In this document: positions 52,551-60,382 of the stretch, piece after piece
Numbering within the stretch: the first letter of the stretch is position 1
Layout of the letters: each line of letters starts with the position of its first letter
Assembly (NCBI RefSeq): GCF_035920365.1
Contig: NZ_CP109150.1
Coordinates: 3,906,001 to 3,970,000 of the forward strand
DNA: 64,000 nt
From: Micromonospora sp. NBC_01740
Lineage (GTDB): Bacteria > Actinomycetota > Actinomycetes > Mycobacteriales > Micromonosporaceae
Direction: 5' to 3'
Notes under the pieces: model-generated
Seen by the model: the letters and a program-made list of their open reading frames with translations, nothing else
Databases searched by the model: none
Told to the model about the DNA's origin: nothing
Made by a program: the position numbers and the translations under genes

Positions 52551-53584
52551 GCCGTTCGCCCACGGCGGGTGCCCCGGCGCCGTCCCCGGTGTCGCGGGCC
52601 CTGCCGCCGTGGGTGGCGCTGACCCTGGTCACCCTCGCCGGCGTCGCCTCGGCGGCCCAGGGCGCGGCCAACGCCGAGCTGGGCGAGCGGGCCGGCAACG
52701 CCACCCTGGGCGCGGTGGTCAACAACCTCGGCGGGGCGCTGCTGGTCGGCCTCGGGGTCCTGGCGCTGCCCTCGGCGCGCACCGGCCTGGCCGCGCTGCG
52801 CCGGGCCCGGTTGCCCTGGTGGACGTACCTGGGCGGGCTCGGCGGCGCGGGCATCGTGCTGGCCGGCGCGTACATCGTCCCGGTGCTCGGGGTGGCGCTC
52901 TTCACCATCGCCCAGGTCGCCGGCGGCAGCCTCGGCGGGCTGGCCGTCGACCGGGCCGGGCTGGCGCCGGTGGGGCGGCTGGCGCTCACCCCGCCCCGGG
53001 TGGCCGGTGCGCTGCTCGGCGTGACCGCCGTGACGCTGGCCCAGCTCGGCCAGCCCGTCGGCGACCTCGCCCTCGGCCTGGTCCTGCTCGCCGTGGCCGG
53101 TGGGCTCGGTGTCGCGCTCCAGTCCGCGCTGAACGCGCGGGTCTCCGCCGCCAGTTCGGCCGCCGCCGGGATGGTGGTCAACTTCGCCACGGCCACGCCC
53201 GTCGTGCTGCTGGTCGCGGCGCTGGCCGGCGCCCTCACCGGGCCGGGCCCGACCTGGCCGGACGACTGGTACCTCTACACCGGCGGCCTGCTCGGCGTCG
53301 TCATCGTGGCCGCCCTGCTGGTCGGCGTCCCCGCGGTCGGCGTGCTGCGCACCGGGCTCGCCCTGGTCGCCGGCCAGCTGGGCGGCGCCCTGCTGCTGGA
53401 CGCGCTGCTGCCGGGCGGCCCCGGCCTGCGGCTGCCGGTGCTGGCCGGCGCGCTGCTCACCCTGGCGGCCGCCCTGGTCGCCGGCCGAGGGGGCGGCCGG
53501 CGGGGTCCGCGCGACGCCGTGCCGCCGACCGCCGCCGGTCCGGGAGCACCCGCCGCGACCGCCGAATCAGCGACGCCGAGGTAG
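52547..53584 (+). CDS. DMT-superfamily (YdcZ/DUF606-like) membrane transporter
   Basis: 345 aa from GTG 52547. Ten hydrophobic segments in two five-helix halves; each half has the DUF606 style SAAQGAANAELGERAGNATLGA near 37-58 and its counterpart ALQSALNARVSAASSAAAGM near 190-209. The C-terminal 35 residues are a Gly/Pro/Arg-rich tail. Substrate unknown; coupling to hisG suggests only operon membership. Confidence 0.82.
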   Translation: MSRSPTAGAPAPSPVSRALPPWVALTLVTLAGVASAAQGAANAELGERAGNATLGAVVNNLGGALLVGLGVLALPSARTGLAALRRARLPWWTYLGGLGGAGIVLAGAYIVPVLGVALFTIAQVAGGSLGGLAVDRAGLAPVGRLALTPPRVAGALLGVTAVTLAQLGQPVGDLALGLVLLAVAGGLGVALQSALNARVSAASSAAAGMVVNFATATPVVLLVAALAGALTGPGPTWPDDWYLYTGGLLGVVIVAALLVGVPAVGVLRTGLALVAGQLGGALLLDALLPGGPGLRLPVLAGALLTLAAALVAGRGGGRRGPRDAVPPTAAGPGAPAATAESATPR

Positions 53585-53624
53585 GCGCCGACGATCCGGC
53601 GGTACGCGGGACCGGGCCCGTCGG

Positions 53625-54455
53625 TCAGTTCGTCCGCTCGGAGAGCCCGTGCCGTCGCTCGTACGTCCGGATCGCCGCGTCCCACGCCTCGGTGTACTCC
53701 GACGGCCCCATGCCGAGGTCGCCGTGCCCCCGCACGGCCTCCCGCAGCAGCTCCACCAGGTCCGGCACCGTCCCCCGGCGCTCCTCCACGTACCGGCGGA
53801 AGACCTCCGCGAACTGTTCACCGGTCAGCCGGGCCGCGTGCGCGGTGACCGGATCGTCCTCCAGGCTCTGCAGCACGGCGCACCACCGGCGGGTCAGCTC
53901 GTCGGCCTGCTGGGCCCTGATCTTCTGCAGCTCGTGGTCGCACTCGAGCTTGATCCGCTGCTCCCAGTACGGCCGCAGCCGCTCCCGCACCCGCTCGTCC
54001 GGGCTGACCCGCACCTGCACCCAGAAGTAGGGCTGGGCACCCTCGCGGGGCCAGCGCTGACCGGCCAGCCGGTCGTTGAGCGCCCGCTCCAGGTCGTGCG
54101 AGCGGTGCGGCTCGTACTGGCGGGCCAGATCCACCGCCCGCTCGCGGACGATGCCACCCGCCCAGGCGAGATACCGCTCGGCCCGCAGCCGCAGCGCCTC
54201 GTAGGGCATGTTCTGCGCGGTCCAGTTGTAGACGGCGTGCAGCCGGAAGTCGAAGGCGTCGCCCCTGGCCGGGACCAGGATCGGCTGCGGCACGTCGTGG
54301 CGGAACGTCACCGTGTCGGGGACCGGGGGCGCCGGTGGCCCGGCGGGAGGGACCGGTTCGACCGGCGGGAAGATGGCGTGCCACCAGCGGCGGCGCTCCG
54401 GCTGGGGCGGTACGAACGCTGCCGTGGGGGGTGGCCCGGTGGGGTGAGTCGTCAT
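53625..54455 (-). CDS. SPFH/Band-7-like coiled-coil protein of the cyclase-linked cassette
   Basis: 276 aa, ATG at 54455 overlapping the preceding gene's stop by ATGA. Residues 1-50 are Pro-rich. Then follows a beta-rich block (TVTFRHDVPQPILVPARGDAFDFRLHAVY within 50-80) and alternating amphipathic helices with REAVxLAR-like text (VRERAVDLARQYEPHRSHDL) and a long charged helix (YWEQRIKLECDHELQKIRAQ, about 165-200). This order resembles the SPFH (stomatin/prohibitin) domain with its coiled coil, but the match is by pattern only. No membrane segment or catalytic motif is seen. Third gene of the coupled cassette; it could be a scaffold or effector. Confidence 0.5.
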   Translation of the reverse strand: MTTHPTGPPPTAAFVPPQPERRRWWHAIFPPVEPVPPAGPPAPPVPDTVTFRHDVPQPILVPARGDAFDFRLHAVYNWTAQNMPYEALRLRAERYLAWAGGIVRERAVDLARQYEPHRSHDLERALNDRLAGQRWPREGAQPYFWVQVRVSPDERVRERLRPYWEQRIKLECDHELQKIRAQQADELTRRWCAVLQSLEDDPVTAHAARLTGEQFAEVFRRYVEERRGTVPDLVELLREAVRGHGDLGMGPSEYTEAWDAAIRTYERRHGLSERTN

Positions 54456-56722
54456 GACAGGTCCTCGTCGATGAGTGCGTGTACGGCGTCGAGCAGTTCG
54501 TTGCGCGGCATGATGGGCCGCCAGACGTGGCGGACCTGGTGGTCGAGGCGATGCCGCAGCGGCGGCCGACCGGCGATCACGTGCCGGAGCAGGGCCACGC
54601 AGTGGGCGGCGACCTCGGGGTTTCCGTCCGCCCGGTTCAGCCAGAAGCCGAGCGTCCGCCACGAGCGGTAGGCCGTCTGCGGCATGCCCAGCGCCACGGC
54701 CCAGAGCGCGGCCACGTCGCCCGGGCTGACGATCCGCCGCCGGACGAGGTCCAGCAGCTCCGGCCAGTGCTCCCTGGGCGGCTCGGCCCAGCGGTCGGCG
54801 AGGACACGCAGCGTCCGCGCCGCGTGCAGCCGCACCTCCGGGTCGTCGGACGTCCAGTCGACCAGCTCCGGCACGAGCGTGGCCGCGTGGCCGTCCCGGT
54901 AGACCTCGACCAGGCCCCGGACCACGGAGTTGTTCCGCCGCTGCATGCGGGCCTGCGCCACCAGGCGCAACTGCACGAGAGCGGCGTCGGGCCAGAGGCG
55001 GGCCAGTCCGAGGCCGTACGCCCGCGCGACGGTGTCCCGCAGGTGTGCCGCCGGTCCGGCGGCCCACTGGTCGAGTTCGGTCCGTACGCGCTGGCGCAGG
55101 CCGGGTTGCATCGCCATCGCGACCAGCACGATGGCGGCGGCCTGCCGGACGCCCGCCCGCCGTTCCCGGGCCAGGTCGCCGACCGTCTCCAGGGCTGCCC
55201 GCACGTCCCGCCCTGCCGACCAGCCGATGGCGCCCGCGGCGGCCTGCCGGATCCCCGGCACGTCGGAGCGGACCAGGCCCGCGAGCCAGCCGAGCAGCTG
55301 CCCGGGCAGCCACCAGTCAGTCCAGGCGACCTCGAGCAGCGTCGAACGGAGCTGCTCGCTGCCGGCGCCGAACTCGATCCGCCGGCCCCCCGCGGCGCGT
55401 TCGTCGCCGACCACGACGACGGCCTGGCGCAGCGTCGACCCGAGCAGCGTGTCCAGTTCGGGGCCGCGCAGCCGGGGTCCGACGGAGGCGGTCCCGGTGG
55501 GGTCGGTCCCGGCCAACCGCCGGGCCGCCTGATCGATCTCCGCCACCGGCTGCCCGGCCAGTACGGCGCAGGTCAGCCGGAAGGCGCGGGCCCGGTCGGC
55601 CGCCCAGGCGTCGACCCCGTCCGGGCCGTCGGGTCGGCCGGCGTCGAGGATCTGCGTCGCGCGCTCCCGCAGCTGGCGGGGGAGCAGCTGCTCCAACCGC
55701 TCGGTCAGGGCGGGCCCGTGCGGGACCGTCCGGGCGATCAGCTCCACGACGGGCACCACCTCGCCCGGCCGGGGCTCGCCGGCGAGGTAGGCCGAGAGCA
55801 GCGGATGGGTGACGCACTCGTCGTCGACGTACCGCTCCACGCAGGTGCCGTCGCAGCCGTCCGGGCACCAGCCGACGCACAGCCCGGCCAACTGCTGGCG
55901 CAGTCGCGCCCGGAACACCTCCACCGCCGGCGGCACCCGATGCTCCACGAGGTGGCCGGCGAGGTCCTGACCGCGCCGGGAGAAGTCTCCGACCAGGATC
56001 AGCGTCATGCCGGTCGCCTCGGCCCGGGCCGCGAGCGCCACGAGGGTGAACCCGTCGACGGCGTTCGCCGCGCTGTCCGCGAGCCGGAGCACGTACCCGC
56101 GTCCGGCGGGCAACCGTTCGCTCGACCCGAGCAGGTCGGCGGGCTGTTCCGCGCCGAGGACGCAGGCGCGGTCGAGCCCGTGCCGGCGGGCGGTGGCGAG
56201 GACGGCGGAGGTGAACCGGCCGCTGGCGGACGGGCCGGACAGGCACACCAGGTGGCGGCGCTTGAGGTGGCGGTCGAGCTGCTGGTCGCTGGACGTCGGC
56301 GCGTATCCCTGCGCCAGTTCCCCGACCTCGTTCCCGCTCAGGCTCTCGTACCAGATCCGCCCCGTGCCGTCGGCTCCCGTGGTGGTCACGTTGACGGTGC
56401 CGATCGCGACGGCGCCGTGTCCGGTGGCGTTCTGGCCCCGTACCCGTACGTCGCCGAGGCCGATCGTGGCGCCGCCGAGCAGGTCGGCCAGTCCGCGGAT
56501 GACGTCCGCCGAGTCGAGCGGCTCCTCCGGCTCGTCCGCCTCGCCGCCCTCCGACGACCCGGTCTCCGCCGGGTCCGTCCGCCCGTCCGGTGGGCCCTCA
56601 TCCGGTCCCGCCGCCGGGCCCTCCGTGGGACGGTCGTACCCGTCGTCACCGGGGGCGTCCCGGGGCCCGTCCGGGTCGTCGTCGCCGACGACGTGCGGGT
56701 ACGGGAAGTGGGGTGCGGTCAC
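54452..56722 (-). CDS. Degenerate P-loop protein with HEAT-like repeats and N-terminal adaptor motif
   Basis: 756 aa from GTG at 56722 (GTGA overlap with the upstream gene). Residues 1-70 are acidic and disordered. At 91-111 lies a Gly/Asn/Ala motif (VRVRGQNATGHGAVAIGTV) almost identical to one at the C-terminus of the preceding protein. A NTPase-like domain starts at about 155, but Walker A reads G163-PSAS-G-R-F-T, with Arg for Lys; TLILVGDF near 240 may be Walker B. Four cysteines in CVGWCPDGCDGTC near 285 may bind metal. From about 480 come helical repeats of the HEAT type (VPGIRQAAAGAIGW, DDPEVRLHAARTLRVLADRW). The build recalls STAND-type signalling proteins. Confidence 0.6.
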   Translation of the reverse strand: MTAPHFPYPHVVGDDDPDGPRDAPGDDGYDRPTEGPAAGPDEGPPDGRTDPAETGSSEGGEADEPEEPLDSADVIRGLADLLGGATIGLGDVRVRGQNATGHGAVAIGTVNVTTTGADGTGRIWYESLSGNEVGELAQGYAPTSSDQQLDRHLKRRHLVCLSGPSASGRFTSAVLATARRHGLDRACVLGAEQPADLLGSSERLPAGRGYVLRLADSAANAVDGFTLVALAARAEATGMTLILVGDFSRRGQDLAGHLVEHRVPPAVEVFRARLRQQLAGLCVGWCPDGCDGTCVERYVDDECVTHPLLSAYLAGEPRPGEVVPVVELIARTVPHGPALTERLEQLLPRQLRERATQILDAGRPDGPDGVDAWAADRARAFRLTCAVLAGQPVAEIDQAARRLAGTDPTGTASVGPRLRGPELDTLLGSTLRQAVVVVGDERAAGGRRIEFGAGSEQLRSTLLEVAWTDWWLPGQLLGWLAGLVRSDVPGIRQAAAGAIGWSAGRDVRAALETVGDLARERRAGVRQAAAIVLVAMAMQPGLRQRVRTELDQWAAGPAAHLRDTVARAYGLGLARLWPDAALVQLRLVAQARMQRRNNSVVRGLVEVYRDGHAATLVPELVDWTSDDPEVRLHAARTLRVLADRWAEPPREHWPELLDLVRRRIVSPGDVAALWAVALGMPQTAYRSWRTLGFWLNRADGNPEVAAHCVALLRHVIAGRPPLRHRLDHQVRHVWRPIMPRNELLDAVHALIDEDLS

Positions 56723-57567
56723 CGTGCCCGGCCCTCCCGTCCGCCACCGAAGGTCAGGTCGCGCCCGACGGAACCGATCGCCGTGGCGCCGTGCCCGATC
56801 GCGTTCTGGCCGTCGACCCGGATGTCACCCGTCCGGATGTCGCCCGCGCCCGGCGGCGTCCGGGTCGCGGGGGACTCCGGCGGCTCCCCACCCGGGGCCC
56901 CGCCTCCCCGAGCGGGCGGCGTCGCCGTGGAGACGGGTGCCGGGGAAGGCGCACCGGCGCTCTCCGCCGCCGGCAGGGCGGACATGTCCTCGTCCACGAC
57001 GCAGAACCAGGCGTCCTCCCGGAACCCCTTGTCCGGGTGCGTCACCTCGACCCGCCGGAAGCGCTCGGGGCGCATCTCCTCCGGGTACTCGGTGACGACG
57101 TCGCGGTAGATCTCCGCCGACACGACCAGCGCCACCCCGGCGTCGGGAAAGGCCGCCAGGGCCTGCTTCACGGGTGCCGCCTCGCAGAGCCGGCAGACGA
57201 GGACGACGGCGTTGCCGGGGAAGCCGTTGGCCCCGTCGAGGTGGACCAGTCCCTGGTGGACGGCGACCCGCAGGCGGATCCGGGCGGCCGGCACCCGGCT
57301 GCTGTTGTAGCTGCGCAGCCGCCTGTTCAGCTCCGGTACGAAGCGGCCGATGACGCGGGACTCGGCCACGTCGCGGGGGAGGATCGCCAGCTCGCCGTCG
57401 CCGGCCTGCTGCGTCGTCCAGGCGACCCGGTCCAGGCCGACGTCGCCAGCCGCCTCGTGCAGCAGTTCCCGGAAGTGTTTCTGCGCCTCGTACTGCTGGA
57501 GGTTGGTGCGCCGGCTGTACCGCTCCATGTCCACGGAGATCAACAGTCGTCGCTCGGGATGTCGCAT
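56719..57567 (-). CDS. Class III nucleotide-cyclase-homology protein with C-terminal adaptor motif
   Basis: 282 aa from ATG at 57567; an upstream start at 57624 adds 19 unstructured residues. The cyclase fold is visible: LLISVDMERYSRR (first metal Asp), QQAGDGELAIL near 50 (GD motif, second metal Asp), IRLRVAVHQGLVHLDG and GNAVVLVCRLCEAA followed by VVSAEIYRDV. The usual purine-specifying Lys before GD is Gln. The catalytic Asn of VNxAARL is Val, while the Arg is kept. A Pro/Gly linker (about 195-245) leads to VDGQNAIGHGATAIGSVG at 251-268, shared with the next protein. It may bind nucleotide, act as a weak or atypical cyclase, or be a pure sensor. Confidence 0.65.
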   Translation of the reverse strand: MRHPERRLLISVDMERYSRRTNLQQYEAQKHFRELLHEAAGDVGLDRVAWTTQQAGDGELAILPRDVAESRVIGRFVPELNRRLRSYNSSRVPAARIRLRVAVHQGLVHLDGANGFPGNAVVLVCRLCEAAPVKQALAAFPDAGVALVVSAEIYRDVVTEYPEEMRPERFRRVEVTHPDKGFREDAWFCVVDEDMSALPAAESAGAPSPAPVSTATPPARGGGAPGGEPPESPATRTPPGAGDIRTGDIRVDGQNAIGHGATAIGSVGRDLTFGGGREGRAR

Positions 57568-57743
57568 CGTCGTGCCGCCCTTCGTCGCCCGACCCGCCCC
57601 ACAGGCGGGCACCGCAGGGGACATCGAACCGGGGCGGGCCCGGCGGAACCCCGTAGAAGTACGGCATCGCCCGGAACTGTCGGTGGGGCGTCATCCCGTC
57701 CTGTTCGGGGGTCCGGCACGCGGCGGACCGGTCTCCTGGTCGC

Positions 57744-58634
57744 ATGAGGATCGGGCTGATGGAGCTGCTGCTCGCGGTCGGCTGGCCGCCGGGCGTCCTG
57801 CTGGCGTGGGTGATCGTCCAGCTCGCCGTCGCCGCCGCCCTGCGCCTGCGGGCGTCGCGCTACGCGCAGGGCCGGCTACGCTTCGACGGCTGTCGCTGGC
57901 CGAGGAGGATGAGAGCGCTGATGCGACGACCAGCCGAACTGTCCGACGTCACCTGGCCGTACGGCACGTTCCTGCAACGGCTCGGCCCTCCGGTTCGTGC
58001 CGCCCTGCTGGAGCTGGGGGTGCGCCGGCGGGTCCCGCCCGGACAGATCGTCATCCACGAGGGCGTACGGGAGTCGCACCTGGTGCTGCTCGATGAGGGG
58101 CTGACGAAGGTCACCGCGACCCTTCCGGACGGGCGGGCCGCACTGCTGGCCCTGCGCGTCGGCGGCGACCTCGTCGGCGAGATGTCGGCACTCAACGACC
58201 GGCCCCGCTCGGCGAGCGTCACCACCTGCGGGCCGGCGACGTACCGGGTCATCCAGCCCGACCGGTTCAAGATGTTCCTCAAGGAGCACCCGGACGCCGC
58301 GCTGGAGTTGGCGGCGATGGTGTCGGACCGGCTGCGCTGGTCCAACCGGCGGCGCATCGACTTCACCTCCTACCCGGTGAAGATCAGGGTCGCCCGGGTC
58401 GTCGCCGAGCTCTGCCGCACCCACGGCCGCCAGGTTCGCGACGGCGTGGTCATCGACGTGCGGCTCACCCAGCCCGAGCTCGCCAGCATCTGCGGCGCCG
58501 CCGAGACCTCCATCCAGAAGGCCCTGCGTGAACTGCGCACGGAAGGCCTGGTCGACACGGACTACCGCCGGATCACCGTCCGCGATCTGCCCCGGCTGCG
58601 GCGGATGGGCGAGCTGGAGGCCGGGGAGGACTGA
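57744..58634 (+). CDS. Crp/Fnr-type cNMP-binding regulator, possibly membrane-anchored
   Basis: 296 aa if ATG 57744 is used. A cyclic-nucleotide-binding domain covers about 75-190, with the phosphate-binding cassette GDLVGEMSALNDRPRSAS near 140-157 retaining Glu and Arg-Ser. A Crp-type winged helix (LTQPELASICGAAETSIQKA, about 239-258) lies at the C-terminus. Starting at 57909 or 57921, behind AGGAGG at 57903-57908, gives the usual 237-241 aa. But 57744-57880 has strong G/C third-base bias and encodes a hydrophobic segment (LLLAVGWPPGVLLAWVIVQL), so an N-terminal anchor may be real. Divergent from the cyclase-like gene, which it probably controls. Confidence 0.85.
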   Translation: MRIGLMELLLAVGWPPGVLLAWVIVQLAVAAALRLRASRYAQGRLRFDGCRWPRRMRALMRRPAELSDVTWPYGTFLQRLGPPVRAALLELGVRRRVPPGQIVIHEGVRESHLVLLDEGLTKVTATLPDGRAALLALRVGGDLVGEMSALNDRPRSASVTTCGPATYRVIQPDRFKMFLKEHPDAALELAAMVSDRLRWSNRRRIDFTSYPVKIRVARVVAELCRTHGRQVRDGVVIDVRLTQPELASICGAAETSIQKALRELRTEGLVDTDYRRITVRDLPRLRRMGELEAGED

Positions 58635-58691
58635 CGGGCGCCGGGCGGGGGCGGAACGTGTGGCGGCGCGGGAACGGCCGGGACCGGGTGG

Positions 58692-58697
58692 CAGACT
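58692..58697 (+). promoter_or_regulatory. -10-like hexamer of the PH-domain gene, probably leaderless
   Basis: CAGACT lies 6 nt before GTG 58704; GGTGGGG in between is not at ribosome-site distance. Confidence 0.4.
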
Positions 58698-58703
58698 GGT
58701 GGG

Positions 58704-59177
58704 GTGAGCGAAATCGAGTCCGTCCACCTGCGCCCGCGCCGCATCCGAGTGGTCTGCTGGGCCTGCGCGGCTGTGCTGTTCGTGGTGTTCAGCCTGCTGG
58801 CCACCTCGTTGAGCGGCGCGACGGGCAACGGCTACGGCAGCTTCCAGCGGGGCGACCAGATCGCGATGGTCGGGCTCGGCGTCCTCGGTGCGCTCGCCGT
58901 CCTGATCTTCACCCGTCCCCGGGTCGACGCGAACGCGTCGGGGGTGCGCGTGCGCAACCTCGTCGGCTCGTACGAGCTGCCGTGGGAGGTCGTCCGGGGG
59001 GTCCGCTTCGACCGGGGCGCGCCCTGGGCCAGCCTGGAGCTGCACGACGACGACCTGCTGCCGATGGTCGCCCTCCAGGCCGCCGACAAGGAGCGGGCCG
59101 TCGAGGGGGTCCGCGCCCTGCGCCGGCTGCACCAGGCGCACCAGGCCCGGCTCACCGAGGGCGCCGCCGGCCGCTGA
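58704..59177 (+). CDS. Bacterial PH-domain membrane protein
   Basis: 157 aa from GTG 58704. Two membrane segments (about 15-35, VVCWACAAVLFVVFSLLATS, and about 52-67) precede a small beta domain of the bPH type: TRPRVDANASGVRVRNLVGSYELPWEVVRGVRF. Family members with this layout are common in actinobacteria, often near hisG. Function is unknown. The close hisG association elsewhere suggests the cassette at 53.6-58.6 kb was inserted between hisG's neighbours and this gene. Confidence 0.8.
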   Translation: MSEIESVHLRPRRIRVVCWACAAVLFVVFSLLATSLSGATGNGYGSFQRGDQIAMVGLGVLGALAVLIFTRPRVDANASGVRVRNLVGSYELPWEVVRGVRFDRGAPWASLELHDDDLLPMVALQAADKERAVEGVRALRRLHQAHQARLTEGAAGR

Positions 59178-59495
59178 TCCGGGCGCCCGGTTGGGAGGGT
59201 GTCCGGGCGAGGGTGTAGTGTTACCAAGTCGACCAGGCTGTCTTCGTGTGTGCGCATCGCGCCCATGCGTGCAGCCTTGAAAGAGGAGCGCCTGCTCCCA
59301 CCCGAGTCGCCACCACGGTGGCCGGGTCCGGTCACCGGTTCCGGGCACGTCCCGGCACCGGATGCGCGATCATGTGATCGTGCCGACCGGTCGAGCGGGC
59401 CCTGGCATGCGCCGGGGCCTTCTGCTTTCCGGGCCGGCTCCCACCCGGGAGCCGCGAGGGTCGGCCACGTAGAGATTCCGACTCGAGGAGGCCCC
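59178..59495 (+). promoter_or_regulatory. infC leader region with promoter and structured 5' UTR
   Basis: A candidate promoter is TTGGGA (59191-59196) with TAGTGT (59216-59221), spacer 19. The following roughly 270 nt hold clear hairpins: CGGCAC (59353-59358) with GTGCCG (59380-59385) enclosing CGATCA/TGATCG (59367-59380), and CGGCTCCC (59436-59443) with GGGAGCCG (59448-59455). The leader ends in GAGGAGG at 59485-59491. Such leaders control infC-rpmI-rplT operons, but no known Rfam motif could be assigned by eye. Confidence 0.5.
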
Positions 59496-60137
59496 ATCAG
59501 CGTCGAACCACGCGTGAACGAGCAGATCCGGGCACGTGAGGTCCGACTGGTCGGCCCCGAGGGTGAGCAGGTGGGCATCGTCCCGCTGGAGCGCGCCCTT
59601 CAGCTGGCCGCGGACGTCGACCTGGACCTGGTCGAGGTTGCGCCGATGGCGCGCCCGCCGGTGTGCAAGCTCATGGACTTCGGCAAGTTCAAGTACGAGA
59701 GCGCACTGAAGGCGCGCGAAGCGCGGCGTAACCAGCAGCAGACCGTCATCAAGGAGATGAAGCTCCGCCCGAAGATCGACCCGCACGACTACGAGACCAA
59801 GAAGGGTCACGTGGTGCGGTTCCTCAAGGCGGGCGACAAGGTCAAGGTGACGATCATGTTCCGCGGTCGCGAGCAGAGCCGCCCGGAGCTGGGTTACCGG
59901 CTCCTGCGCCGGCTCGAGTCGGAGATCTCGGAGCTGGGGTACGTCGAGGCCGCTCCGAAGCAGGACGGTCGAAACATGATCATGGTGCTCGCGCCGCACC
60001 GCGCCACCAAGGCCGCCGCGGTCGCCGCCACGGCCACCCGGGGCGGGCCGAGGGAACGGGACGCCGAGGGCGCCCCGGTCGACGAGCCCGCAGCGGCCGG
60101 TGACACCGGCACCGTCGCCGACAACAGCGGCGAGTAA
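59496..60137 (+). CDS. infC: Translation initiation factor IF-3, apparent AUC start
   Basis: 213 aa if started at ATC 59496, which lies 4 nt after GAGGAGG; the protein would begin [20 protein letters not shown], where other IF-3 proteins begin. The next standard in-frame start, GTG 59511, removes five conserved residues and has no ribosome site. A non-AUG start is a known trait of infC (AUU in E. coli) used for autoregulation. Both domains are seen: N-domain to about 85 with [15 protein letters not shown], and C-domain [15 protein letters not shown] text through [12 protein letters not shown] 35-residue Ala/Gly/acidic tail follows. Confidence 0.9.
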   Translation: MSVEPRVNEQIRAREVRLVGPEGEQVGIVPLERALQLAADVDLDLVEVAPMARPPVCKLMDFGKFKYESALKAREARRNQQQTVIKEMKLRPKIDPHDYETKKGHVVRFLKAGDKVKVTIMFRGREQSRPELGYRLLRRLESEISELGYVEAAPKQDGRNMIMVLAPHRATKAAAVAATATRGGPRERDAEGAPVDEPAAAGDTGTVADNSGE

Positions 60138-60156
60138 CAGGGGAGAGACGTTCCAC

Positions 60157-60351
60157 ATGCCGAAGATGAAGAGCCACACGGGAATGGGCAAGCGGGTCAA
60201 GGTGACCGGCAAGGGCAAGATCGTTGCCCAGCAGGCCGGCCTCCGGCACAACCTGGAGAAGAAGCCCTCCACCCAGACCCGTCGGCTGACCGGCACCGTG
60301 GTGCTGGCCAAGGCCGACGTCAAGCGCATCAAGAAGCTGCTCGGCCGCTGA
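60157..60351 (+). CDS. rpmI: 50S ribosomal protein L35
   Basis: 64 aa from ATG 60157 (GGGGAGAG upstream). Basic: MPKMKSHTGMGKRVKVTGKG and LRHNLEKKPSTQTRRLTG match L35. In the standard infC-rpmI-rplT order with 19- and 31-bp gaps. Confidence 0.96.
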   Translation: MPKMKSHTGMGKRVKVTGKGKIVAQQAGLRHNLEKKPSTQTRRLTGTVVLAKADVKRIKKLLGR

Positions 60352-60382
60352 CGCGCGCCACCTTACGTAATTAGGAGTTGAG

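Noticed and set aside
57568..57743. Crp operator in the divergent intergenic region
   Set aside because: No TGTGA-N6-TCACA-like palindrome; only a CCCGCC/GGCGGG hairpin was visible, so no operator is claimed.
59245..59277. A short Cys-containing upstream ORF in the infC leader
   Set aside because: No ribosome site and no reason to link cysteine with infC; likely chance.
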